From assembly GCA_030523325.1 (NCBI GenBank), contig JAUNIS010000015.1:1-56155 (forward strand): a stretch of DNA of 56,155 nt, read 5' to 3'. Origin of the DNA: Phascolarctobacterium sp. (GTDB lineage Bacteria; Bacillota; Negativicutes; Acidaminococcales; Acidaminococcaceae). Positions 1 to 7,881 of this stretch are shown in pieces. How positions within the stretch are numbered: position 1 is the first letter of the stretch; each line of letters starts with the position of its first letter. The notes beneath the pieces are model-generated. The model saw nothing but the letters and a program-made list of their open reading frames with translations, was not told where the DNA came from and did not search any database. A program made the translations under genes and the position numbers.

Positions 1-321
1 AAATTTTAAAAAATGTGAAGAAAAAGTGAAAATAATTCACATTTCCCCTCGATTTACCAACATTTTCACTCTTTTCTATCCTGAATGAGAAAAGTGTGTG
101 AAGAAATTTTATGTCTAAATTAATTTTCTGCTTTAATTAATTAAAATTGAAATGATGACGAAATTGTGAAAAAAATCTCGATTCAACCATTCATAATCCA
201 TAATTCATAATTAAATTTTCAATCGTACGGATTTTGCTCCGCAAAATCCAACCTCCACTATGCACTCAGCACTTCAGCACTATGCACTAATTTATCGTCT
301 CTCCTGCCCGTTTTCTAACTC
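1..321. other. Intergenic region without a recognisable gene
   Basis: This A+T-rich stretch lies downstream of the TPR gene and has no convincing reading frame. It holds several TGTGAA/TTCACA half-sites in its first 170 bases (see 13-30), an A+T-rich run of repeated cataatt/ataattc words around 190-215, and a perfect 9-bp hairpin with a 3-base loop at 229-249. The half-sites probably belong to the control region of a gene to the left of the window. This is an inference, because that gene is not visible. Confidence 0.6.
13..30 (+). promoter_or_regulatory. Half-site pair spaced 11 bp (ATGTGAA, AAGTGAA)
   Basis: ATGTGAA at 13-19 and AAGTGAA at 24-30 start exactly 11 bp apart. More copies of the same word follow at 36-41 (TTCACA), 97-102 (TGTGAA) and 164-170 (TTGTGAA). 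Taken alone this would be weak, but the same 11-bp spacing recurs upstream of three other loci in the window (5776-5865, 28933-29091, 39152-39210). Confidence 0.4.
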
Positions 322-349
322 AAAAAGGAGTGGATCGCTCCACTCCTTT
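322..349 (-). terminator. Intrinsic terminator after the adhesin/TPR operon
   Basis: A perfect 11-bp stem (324-334 with 339-349, loop TCGC) is followed on the minus strand by a run of five T. It sits about 140 bp beyond the stop of the TPR gene and is the first terminator-like structure in that direction. Confidence 0.7.
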
Positions 350-485
350 CTGAGGTTGTTGTGATATCTATAGAGGTCCTATGGAAATTGTCCACAAGGA
401 GTCTATTAAGCAGATATAATATTAATTTAGAAAGCTAATCATCCATGCATAAGAAGGATTGCTTTTTATATTAGGGATTGTGCTC

Positions 486-911
486 TTATTTACCACATTT
501 AGCCTTGAGAGCCAGCGCTTCCTTATTTTGAGGAGCGTAGGTAAGAGCCTTGTTGAAATCGGCTAAAGCTTTTTCCTTGTCGCCGTTTTCTAAATAATAT
601 TCCCCTCTCTTATTATAAGCGGAAACATATTTTTCATTCAGCTCAATAGCTTTATTGAAATCAGCAAATGCTTTTTCTTTTTCACCAACAGCCTTTAAGC
701 ATACACCACGATTATAGAAGCTGGGTGCGTAGGTTGGATTCAATTCTACGGATTTGTCGTAGTAAGCAATTGCTTCGACAACTTTATCACGAGCTTGACT
801 TAAAACGCCTTTTTCGAAATATTGATAAGAAGTGGGCTCAGCGAAAGCTACCGCACTAACAAGACAAGTACCCATAACCAATGTGCTGCAGATAATTTTT
901 TTGATATTCAT
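486..911 (-). CDS. Exported tetratricopeptide-repeat protein
   Basis: This 141-residue protein has a clear signal peptide (residues 1-24, ending AFA before EPTSY) and then three TPR units that fill the rest, with the usual pattern of A-x-x-Y/F-x-K/R-x-x-x-L/Y and helix-ending NP or AP. TPRs are protein-binding scaffolds, so a role as a periplasmic partner is likely, but no ligand can be named. I chose the ATG at 911 because GGAG lies 9 bases before it; a TTG at 926 and an ATG at 920 have no correctly spaced ribosome-binding site. The gene begins 15 bp after the adhesin stop with no terminator between, so the two are probably co-transcribed. Its product could assist export or assembly of the adhesin; that is inference. 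Confidence 0.85.
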   Translation of the reverse strand: MNIKKIICSTLVMGTCLVSAVAFAEPTSYQYFEKGVLSQARDKVVEAIAYYDKSVELNPTYAPSFYNRGVCLKAVGEKEKAFADFNKAIELNEKYVSAYNKRGEYYLENGDKEKALADFNKALTYAPQNKEALALKAKCGK

Positions 912-926
912 AATCTTCATCTCCAA

Positions 927-3900
927 TTATTTAGAAATTCTTTCGGATTCAGGATATTGAGGTCCTCTAGAAGTAACGGGTTGCGGATTCTTGCTACCGT
1001 AATTATCTCTGCCATAATTATGGTCGCCGTTTACACGGATACGTTCGATCTTGTTGTTATTATCGTCTGCACCATGAATACGGTCAACACGGAAACGACC
1101 AATTTCAGGAGCAAATTCTTTCGCAACTCTATCCGGAAGAATGATGCCTCTTTGCATTGCTCTAAAGAGCATAGCAGCAAATTCATAACGAGTACCAGGA
1201 CGTTCGCCGTCAAAGAGACCATCAGGATATGCAACGAGTACGCCTGTGTCAACGAGACCTTTAACATATTCGTAAGCCCAATGATTTTCCGGTACATCCG
1301 GGAACATGTCACGAGCTTGGCCAACACCAGTAAGCTGATGAACAAGGTTGGTCAAGTTTGCAACCTGAGACTTCAAGTCAAGAATATCACGAGCCATTGC
1401 AGTCTTGGTATTGGTTACGCGCGGAGTACGATCTAAGGAGAAGCTTACGCCTGCATTAATCATGTCTTCGCCGTTACCTACCGTACCACCAACACTAAGC
1501 ATAACTTTTTCGTCCGGGCGATAGAAGGCACCAATTGCTACTGCATTTTCGCCTTTGTAATGGCCATAACCTGCAGCAAAGTTCCATTTGTCATCCGGAT
1601 CGAATTCTAACGGATGGAGAGCTGCGAGAGCTGCTGCACCAGCACCAACTTTATTTACGCGAGAACCAAGCTTGTTAACGCGATTATCAACGTTTTGAAC
1701 GTTTTGGTTCAATTCTTTTAATTGGCTAACGTTTACTGCGTCAGTGTCATCTACGCCAGCTTTTACGTTAGTAATCTTCTTGTCGCCAGCGTTGATGCCG
1801 TCTTGGTTAATTACTACGCTATCAACAGTTACGCTGTTAGTGGTTACGCCACCTTCGTTAATGGTAGTATTGAAAGATTTAATGCCTTCATTATTAATGT
1901 AGGTATTGCCACCGATGGTTGCGCTGTCGATATCGATATCTCTATTCATAGACAGAGTATAAAGGATACCACCCTCAGCGGTTTCTTGGCTGTCATCAAG
2001 AGTCAGATTCTTTTCGTCGTCAGTCAATTGTACATGACTATGTCTCAGAGCTTCTTCATAAGTAAAGATAGTAGCATCAACTACATTTGTATAATCGCCT
2101 TCGCTTCTAGCATTTTGGAAGTATCCTTCGTATGTCTTGTTAGTAATATCGCCTACTTCGCTAGCAAGTGCGACGTTTTCGATAGTAGTATTGGTATTAG
2201 CTGCAACAGATGCTACGAAACTATCACCTTCGTCATTAGTACCCAGTTGAATGTTAATGGTATGTCTATCGTCGAAGTTGTTTTCGTTAATATCGGTATC
2301 AACCATACTAGCTTGAACTGCATCAACTTTAGGATCACCAGAACCAGCAACACTAAGATCGTAGGTATTAGTATCTTCGTTATAGGAAACTACGATACTA
2401 TTATCTTGGCTTGTAACACTTGCACTGCTAATAACATTGTTTTCGTCAATTCTAACGTTATCGCCAGCAGTATAAGTTGTATCTTTGTCGGTGATATTAG
2501 CATCGATGGTAAATGTGTTAGTGTCTTTATTATAATCTACAGTAATAACGCTATTTTCTGCTGCAACTACATTAGCGCCGCTAATCTTGTTGTCGTCGCC
2601 AGTAATAGTAACGAAATCGCCTGCAGTATATTTAGTATCAGTATCGGTATCAAAACCTTTAGCAGCTTCGAGTGCTGCATACAATTGAGAGCCATTGACT
2701 GCATCGGTAGAGGTTGCACTGATTTCACCAGCTGCAACGCCTTGGATTTGATGTTCGTGACCTTCAGAACCAACTGCAACGACGCCATTGCCTTCTTGAG
2801 CCCAGCCAGCATAAGTCTTGACAATATTGCCTTCTGCGTCTCTGAGATATTGAGATGCGTCGTTTACATGCGCAGTACCAGATACAGTATTTTCACCGAT
2901 TGCTACGTCATAAGCGTTGGTAGCTACGGAATTAACACCTGCAAGCACCATAGAATTATTGCCTTTAGCACTAGAATCCTTAGAGCCAATTACAGTAGAG
3001 TATTCGCCTTCAGCACTACCTGTAGCGGAACCGATTACTGTGGAATGGAAACCGCTTGCAGTAGAATCGGAAGAGCCAACTACTACAGAATATGTCTTGT
3101 TAGCGTTAGAATTATGTGAACCGATGATAGTTGCATAATTTGCGTCTGTATTTTCATCCCAATCGCCTGCAGTAGAATTGCTAGAGCCTAAAACTGTTGT
3201 ATGATTGTCAAGAGCATTGGAATCCTTACCGCCGATAACAGTAGTCCAGCTACCATTACTTTGTACGTTGTTAGAACCAATGATAGTAGTCCAGTTGCCA
3301 TTGCTTTGGGAGCTGTTTGCACCCATAATGGAGTTCCAGTTGCCACCCCAGTTGTTAGAGTCAACAACACCAATCAAAGCAGAATAATTGCCACCAACAA
3401 AAACTTGACTATTAGCTGTTGCAGTTGCACCGATGATGGAGCTGTTCAAACCTGCAACTTGCATAGCCCATTGATCATATTCTCCGCTATGCATATTGCC
3501 AGCGCCTAAGATTGTAGAATAGTGCGCATTTTCGCCGGTCATTGCTTTGTTAGAGCCAACAATTGTTGACCATTGACCTTTAACTGTAGAAGCACTGGTA
3601 CCAATTGCTGTAGAATGAACTTTTGCTTCAGCGGAAGAACCATTAGAACCGATGATGGTTGCATAGTTAGAGTCAAGGTTCCAGCTGCCTGCGGTAGAAT
3701 TATTCGAACCGATAACGGTAGAATGAGTATGACCAATTGCATTAGAATTGTTAGAGCTAATTACAGCAGAGAAAATGTAACCGTTATCATTACCAGGCTC
3801 AATGCTGGGATCGCTAGATGCACCCCACTTACCTGCTACAGAGTTATGAGATGCCATAACCACTGCGGATTGACCATTGGTTGTAGAATCTTTAGAGGAT

Positions 3901-5708
3901 AAGATACTAGATAAGTAGCCATTAGCATTGGAACCAAAAGAAGCGCTAATAGCTGAGTACATACCATTGGCTTCGGACCTGTTAGAACCGGTAATTGTTG
4001 AATAGTGACCGTTTGCATTAGCAAAGCCGCTGCCAATTACGGTGGATTCTTGACCATAAGCACCGCTATTGAAAGAACCGATTACAGTAGAATGAAGTGA
4101 ACCAGCAACAGCATCATGAGAACCAATTACTGTATCATATAAATTATTAGCACTATAGCCTGCAGTTGCGTTCATAGAACCAATAATCGTAGAATACTGG
4201 CCTTTAGCTGCAGTTTCGTTTCCTGTGCCTAATGCACTAGAAGCAATAACTGCAGAATGATAACCACTTGCGTAAGTTTGACCACCATTAGGTGTCAAAA
4301 CAAAATCGCCATCTGAGTTGGTGCTGATATTCCAATAAGAACTAGCAGCGTTTGCTACTTGACGTCCCCAACTATTGTAAATATTTCCATCGGCGTCTTG
4401 ATAATAACCGTCGGAAGCCTTATAAACAACTGTATAAGCACCAGTTCTGTCGCCAGAAGCAAGAACTGCAGAATAAAATCCATTAGCAGTTGAATCACTA
4501 CTACCAATAACACTGGCATACATACCGGTTGCTGTGCCGTAATTAGAACCAATTACGGAAGTCCACAAGCCATTAGCGTTTCCTCTAGCAGAACCGATAA
4601 CGGAAGAATACATTGTGTATCCCTTTGTTGATCCTACGATAGAGTCCATAGAACCAATAACTGTACTAGCGGTTGTTTCTGCTAAGATAGCGGACCTTCC
4701 GCTACCCATCATGGTTGCGTATTGACCGTCTACAACAGAATCCTTAGAGTTACTACTAACAACACTTAATGTAGTGTTATAACCATTTTGACCAACATTA
4801 GAATTAATAGAATTATAGATACCAGTGTATGTTCCGTCTGCTCTAGCTTGGGTAGAACCGATTATGTCATTATACATAGAATTGTCGCCCCAATTATGGC
4901 TACCTGCAACTACAGAATCATCAGAATTCAAAATAGCTCCTAATTGTGAACCAGTAGCGTAAACAGAAGAGTTCTTAGAACCAATAACAGTATTAAACTG
5001 ACCTCTAGAAGCATATTTGTCCTGACCGTTAGAAGTTAAATCGGTAGTTTTTATTGTATAAACAGTACCGTCATTTAAGGTGTACGAATAAGTTCTAGAT
5101 GCGTCCGTCCAGCTATTTGTACCATAAGCACCTGTAGAACCAATGACAGTATTATTAAGTTGACCACCTACACTAAGATTCGTAGAGCCAAAAACAGAAT
5201 TCCAGTTGCCACCAGTTATATTAACAGAGGAACTGCCGATAACAGAAGACCAATACCCCTTTGTAGTAATATTTTGAGAACCTAAAATAATATTATAAAG
5301 ATCATTAGCGATAGCATTAGCTGAACCAATTACAGTTGCGTAATTCTTGTTAGCCTCTGACCTTGTAGAAGTAATTACAGCTGAGTTTGTTTCTGTAGCT
5401 TTAGAACTAGTAGAACCGATAACAGTAGACATGTTACCGCTTGCCTCTGAACCAGTAGAACTAACTACAGCGGAATTCGCACCAGTTGCAGTAGAATTAG
5501 CGGAGTCATAGGTCGCAGCGAAAACGTCCTGTGCTCCCATACCAATAGTCATTGCACCAGCAACAACTAAGCCAGCCAATTTCATGGCTCTTTTATTAGC
5601 GAAAAGTCTTGCAGTAGAGCAGCCCTTAGTCTGTGACTTTGCGTATTCACATACGACCATGTAGCATTCTCTTGCTTTGTTCCAAACGATTTTGTAAATG
5701 TGGTTCAT
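927..5708 (-). CDS. Giant trimeric autotransporter adhesin (YadA family) with a C-terminal SLH domain
   Basis: The 1593-residue protein starts with an extended signal peptide (ESPR, MNHIYKIVWNKARECY; cleavage near residue 64 after VFA). About 900 residues of YadA-head-type repeats follow, with dozens of variants of STVIGS preceded by A-x-G. A neck motif, DAVNGSQLYAAL, lies near nt 2680-2720, then comes a stalk of TYTAGD-type repeats. A second DAVNVSQL motif leads into the YadA-like membrane anchor at about residues 1354-1427 (VGAGAAALAALHP to SFSLDR), which trimerises into a 12-stranded outer-membrane barrel. Unusually, the chain does not stop there: a short coiled coil, one SLH domain (about 1467-1519, DMFPDVPENHWAYEYV) and a polar tail of about 70 residues follow. 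I used the ATG at 5708, preceded by GAAGGA, because it begins the ESPR; the frame stays open to 5801 but lacks signal features there. Confidence 0.95.
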   Translation of the reverse strand: MNHIYKIVWNKARECYMVVCEYAKSQTKGCSTARLFANKRAMKLAGLVVAGAMTIGMGAQDVFAATYDSANSTATGANSAVVSSTGSEASGNMSTVIGSTSSKATETNSAVITSTRSEANKNYATVIGSANAIANDLYNIILGSQNITTKGYWSSVIGSSSVNITGGNWNSVFGSTNLSVGGQLNNTVIGSTGAYGTNSWTDASRTYSYTLNDGTVYTIKTTDLTSNGQDKYASRGQFNTVIGSKNSSVYATGSQLGAILNSDDSVVAGSHNWGDNSMYNDIIGSTQARADGTYTGIYNSINSNVGQNGYNTTLSVVSSNSKDSVVDGQYATMMGSGRSAILAETTASTVIGSMDSIVGSTKGYTMYSSVIGSARGNANGLWTSVIGSNYGTATGMYASVIGSSDSTANGFYSAVLASGDRTGAYTVVYKASDGYYQDADGNIYNSWGRQVANAASSYWNISTNSDGDFVLTPNGGQTYASGYHSAVIASSALGTGNETAAKGQYSTIIGSMNATAGYSANNLYDTVIGSHDAVAGSLHSTVIGSFNSGAYGQESTVIGSGFANANGHYSTITGSNRSEANGMYSAISASFGSNANGYLSSILSSKDSTTNGQSAVVMASHNSVAGKWGASSDPSIEPGNDNGYIFSAVISSNNSNAIGHTHSTVIGSNNSTAGSWNLDSNYATIIGSNGSSAEAKVHSTAIGTSASTVKGQWSTIVGSNKAMTGENAHYSTILGAGNMHSGEYDQWAMQVAGLNSSIIGATATANSQVFVGGNYSALIGVVDSNNWGGNWNSIMGANSSQSNGNWTTIIGSNNVQSNGSWTTVIGGKDSNALDNHTTVLGSSNSTAGDWDENTDANYATIIGSHNSNANKTYSVVVGSSDSTASGFHSTVIGSATGSAEGEYSTVIGSKDSSAKGNNSMVLAGVNSVATNAYDVAIGENTVSGTAHVNDASQYLRDAEGNIVKTYAGWAQEGNGVVAVGSEGHEHQIQGVAAGEISATSTDAVNGSQLYAALEAAKGFDTDTDTKYTAGDFVTITGDDNKISGANVVAAENSVITVDYNKDTNTFTIDANITDKDTTYTAGDNVRIDENNVISSASVTSQDNSIVVSYNEDTNTYDLSVAGSGDPKVDAVQASMVDTDINENNFDDRHTINIQLGTNDEGDSFVASVAANTNTTIENVALASEVGDITNKTYEGYFQNARSEGDYTNVVDATIFTYEEALRHSHVQLTDDEKNLTLDDSQETAEGGILYTLSMNRDIDIDSATIGGNTYINNEGIKSFNTTINEGGVTTNSVTVDSVVINQDGINAGDKKITNVKAGVDDTDAVNVSQLKELNQNVQNVDNRVNKLGSRVNKVGAGAAALAALHPLEFDPDDKWNFAAGYGHYKGENAVAIGAFYRPDEKVMLSVGGTVGNGEDMINAGVSFSLDRTPRVTNTKTAMARDILDLKSQVANLTNLVHQLTGVGQARDMFPDVPENHWAYEYVKGLVDTGVLVAYPDGLFDGERPGTRYEFAAMLFRAMQRGIILPDRVAKEFAPEIGRFRVDRIHGADDNNNKIERIRVNGDHNYGRDNYGSKNPQPVTSRGPQYPESERISK

Positions 5709-5775
5709 AATTTTCCTTCTGAATTTTAACGTGGGCAATAACCTCTTTGCGATAATAACTATCGCTATTTTTTTA

Positions 5776-5865
5776 TCACAACAAAAACTTATATATATCA
5801 CAATTTGGTCACATTTGCAAGCAATTTTGTGAATTTTTCGTGAATTTTTACATATTTCTTCACAA
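5776..5865. promoter_or_regulatory. Phased TCACA/TGTGA repeats upstream of the adhesin
   Basis: TCACA begins at 5776, 5798 and 5809 (spacings 22 and 11). In the opposite orientation TTGTGAA (5827-5833) and TCGTGAA (5838-5844) are again 11 bp apart, and TTCACAA follows at 5859-5865. The cluster lies 68-157 bp upstream of the adhesin start, where a regulator would act. Half-sites one helical turn apart are typical of tandem-binding OmpR/PhoB-type regulators; which protein binds here is unknown. Confidence 0.5.
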
Positions 5866-5977
5866 TTCTCCCCAAATTCTTAGACTGCTCGGAAATAATG
5901 TGCCATTTCCAAATTTTCAAAATCTCGATGCCAAAATTTGAAAATTGTTCCCCAAATTTTTTATAAATCCAAGCATC

Positions 5978-6008
5978 AAAAAAGCTCACGCAGCAGCGTG
6001 AGCTTTTT
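5978..6008 (-). terminator. Intrinsic terminator after the permease gene
   Basis: A stem of at least 13 bp (5979-5991 with 5996-6008) has an AGCA loop and a run of T on both strands. It lies 20 bp beyond the permease stop and separates that operon from the adhesin promoter region. Confidence 0.85.
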
Positions 6009-6027
6009 AGGATAGCTATATTAATTT

Positions 6028-7143
6028 TCAATAAAAATAAATTGCCACCGGGATTCCTATAATCACCAGTCCAGCCAAATTATAAACGGTGAAAGTTTTC
6101 AAAAATACCGAAGCCTGGTAAGGGTGCTCGGCCGTGTAAATTTTATAGGAGATAACCGAGGCCATGCTAGCAATAAGCGTGCCAAGTCCCCCGATGTTTA
6201 CACCTAACAGAAGTGCGTCAGCTGCGTCCGTCAGTCCGGCGAGCAGCATGGCCGCAGGCACGTTACTAATTACCTGGCTCAAAGCAAGTCCTGCTAAATA
6301 AGTTCCGAAGGCCGTGCCGAGCACATGCGTACGCAAGTAATCTACGAATGATGTCTGACTAATATTACCGATGAACACAAAAAAACCAACGAAGGTAATG
6401 AGCAAGCTGTAATCTACAACCTTAAAGAGTCCCTTATTTATAACGAGAAGAAAAATTACCGTAATAGCAAGTGCGATATATTTATCGACGAAATGCAAAA
6501 CCGCAGCAATATTCAAAAGTAAGAGTCCTAAATATAAATAAGTAAGCTTTTGCGACGGTTTTTCCATGGGCTCAAGAGTCAAAGTCAACTTCTTATTGCG
6601 CCCGCGATACATCAAAATTCCTAGAAAAAGGGCAGCTAAAAGCGTCGGACCCGCCATAACCAAAAAGAATTTGCTAGCCGTATAGTGAAAATGAGAATAT
6701 AAAAACAAATTCTGAGGGTTACCAGGTGGCGTCGCCATGCTGCCGAGATTAGCCGCCATTGTCTGCAAAACAATTGTTCTCACCATATCAACGCGCAGAC
6801 GTTTACGTATAACCAAGGTCAGGGGAACAAAAGTAAGAAGCGCTACATCATTGGTCACGAACATGGATGAAATGTAGGTGATTAAAATAAGTGCGCCATT
6901 AACTTGGCGAAGACTAGTACATTTATTTAAAAATTCCACTGCCAACCAATCGAGAAAACGAATGCTCTTTAGCCCAGCGACAACAAGCATTAATGCAAGA
7001 AGTACGCTAAGCACACCGAAATCGATAGAGTCCATGGTCGGCCTATGAAAAAATGATGACACGATTGCCAGAAAAACGGCTGCGCAGAGTACAATTTCCT
7101 GCTTAATAAATTTTTTAATTTTTTCTAAAGATATACCTTCCAA
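6028..7143 (-). CDS. SLC13/ArsB-NhaD-type ion transporter (citrate transporter-like)
   Basis: A 371-residue polytopic membrane protein with about ten hydrophobic segments. It contains SMATPPGNPQNLFLY, the G-N-P-x-N signature shared by members of the ion-transporter superfamily (citrate/dicarboxylate carriers, ArsB, NhaD), and a second half-repeat with SQVISNVPAAML. The family exchanges or co-transports organic anions, arsenite or Na+; the substrate cannot be read from the sequence. The start is a TTG at 7143 with AAGAAGG seven bases upstream; no ATG fits. It begins 12 bp after the comF stop, so it is the last gene of the recD2-comF operon, and the terminator at 5978-6008 follows. Confidence 0.85.
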   Translation of the reverse strand: MEGISLEKIKKFIKQEIVLCAAVFLAIVSSFFHRPTMDSIDFGVLSVLLALMLVVAGLKSIRFLDWLAVEFLNKCTSLRQVNGALILITYISSMFVTNDVALLTFVPLTLVIRKRLRVDMVRTIVLQTMAANLGSMATPPGNPQNLFLYSHFHYTASKFFLVMAGPTLLAALFLGILMYRGRNKKLTLTLEPMEKPSQKLTYLYLGLLLLNIAAVLHFVDKYIALAITVIFLLVINKGLFKVVDYSLLITFVGFFVFIGNISQTSFVDYLRTHVLGTAFGTYLAGLALSQVISNVPAAMLLAGLTDAADALLLGVNIGGLGTLIASMASVISYKIYTAEHPYQASVFLKTFTVYNLAGLVIIGIPVAIYFY

Positions 7144-7155
7144 AATCTAACCTTC

Positions 7156-7881
7156 TTATAAATCCCAGTTCTCACGCGCAGCCGCAAAGGTCAGTGTTGA
7201 TACAGAGCTTGCCCCCGCTCTGAGTAAACAAATAGCTGCTTCGGCTAGCGTGCTACCAGAAGTATAAATGTCATCGCAAATAAGAATGTGCTTGCCACCA
7301 ACTTTTTTACCCGTGTTTAAAGCAAAGCAGCCTTGCAGCTCCGCCCTGCGTGCGTCCGGGGCAAGCTCAAATAACGTCACTGTATTTCTCGCACGCACGA
7401 TTAACGAAGCATCAAAGCTTGTGCGTGCAAAAATTTGCGCAAAAATCTCCTGTGGCACATCAAAGCCGCGACGCGCAAGTCTTTCCTTGCTCGTAGGGAT
7501 GGAGCTAATAATATCAAACTGACTAAGCCATAAATCTAAATTTTTCGGCAAAGCAAAATCTGCCTCTTCTCTGAGCCCTGCCAAAAGATCTTGCCTATCC
7601 TCAAATTTTATCTGGTGCAGCATATCTTTGATGATGCCGTCATAACGATAGAGAAAGATTGCTCCCTTTAAAATATCTTTGGCTGCGTAAGGCAGATTTT
7701 CAATTAAATGCGTCTCTGGGGTAAAGCTTATGCGTTTTTGCAAAAGATAACTCTTACGACATTTGCTACAAAAAATTCCCTCTTCAATGTTGGACTTACA
7801 GATAACACATTTGCGTGGATATAAAATTTCTTTAAAAAGACCGGAAGCCTCTCTTAGCTCCCTCGTCAAAGCTTTAAACAT
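7156..7881 (-). CDS. comF: ComF-family phosphoribosyltransferase-like protein
   Basis: A 241-residue protein with an N-terminal zinc-ribbon (CVICKSNIEEGIFCSKC, two Cys pairs) and a C-terminal type I phosphoribosyltransferase fold whose PRPP loop reads ILICDDIYTSGSTL. This arrangement defines the ComF/GntX family. In competent bacteria ComF takes part in handling imported single-stranded DNA, though most family members are known only by homology. Its ATG overlaps the recD2 stop (TAATG) with GAGG seven bases upstream, so translation is probably coupled. Pairing with a DNA helicase fits a DNA-uptake or recombination role. Confidence 0.9.
   Translation of the reverse strand: MFKALTRELREASGLFKEILYPRKCVICKSNIEEGIFCSKCRKSYLLQKRISFTPETHLIENLPYAAKDILKGAIFLYRYDGIIKDMLHQIKFEDRQDLLAGLREEADFALPKNLDLWLSQFDIISSIPTSKERLARRGFDVPQEIFAQIFARTSFDASLIVRARNTVTLFELAPDARRAELQGCFALNTGKKVGGKHILICDDIYTSGSTLAEAAICLLRAGASSVSTLTFAAARENWDL

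Noticed and set aside
1722..3119. A 465-codon open frame on the plus strand inside the adhesin gene
   Set aside because: It is the antisense image of a highly repetitive coding sequence; the composition (Ser, Ile, Cys-rich) is not that of a real protein and the minus-strand frame is unmistakable.
2900..5500. Tandem DNA repeats within the adhesin, considered as a separate repeat array
   Set aside because: They encode the variable 14-16-residue YadA-head repeats; the periodicity is protein-driven and units are too diverged for a DNA-level array.
5798..6031. A 77-codon minus-strand frame between the permease and the adhesin
   Set aside because: It contains the permease terminator and the phased regulatory repeats, has no ribosome-binding site and resembles no protein; it is promoter DNA.
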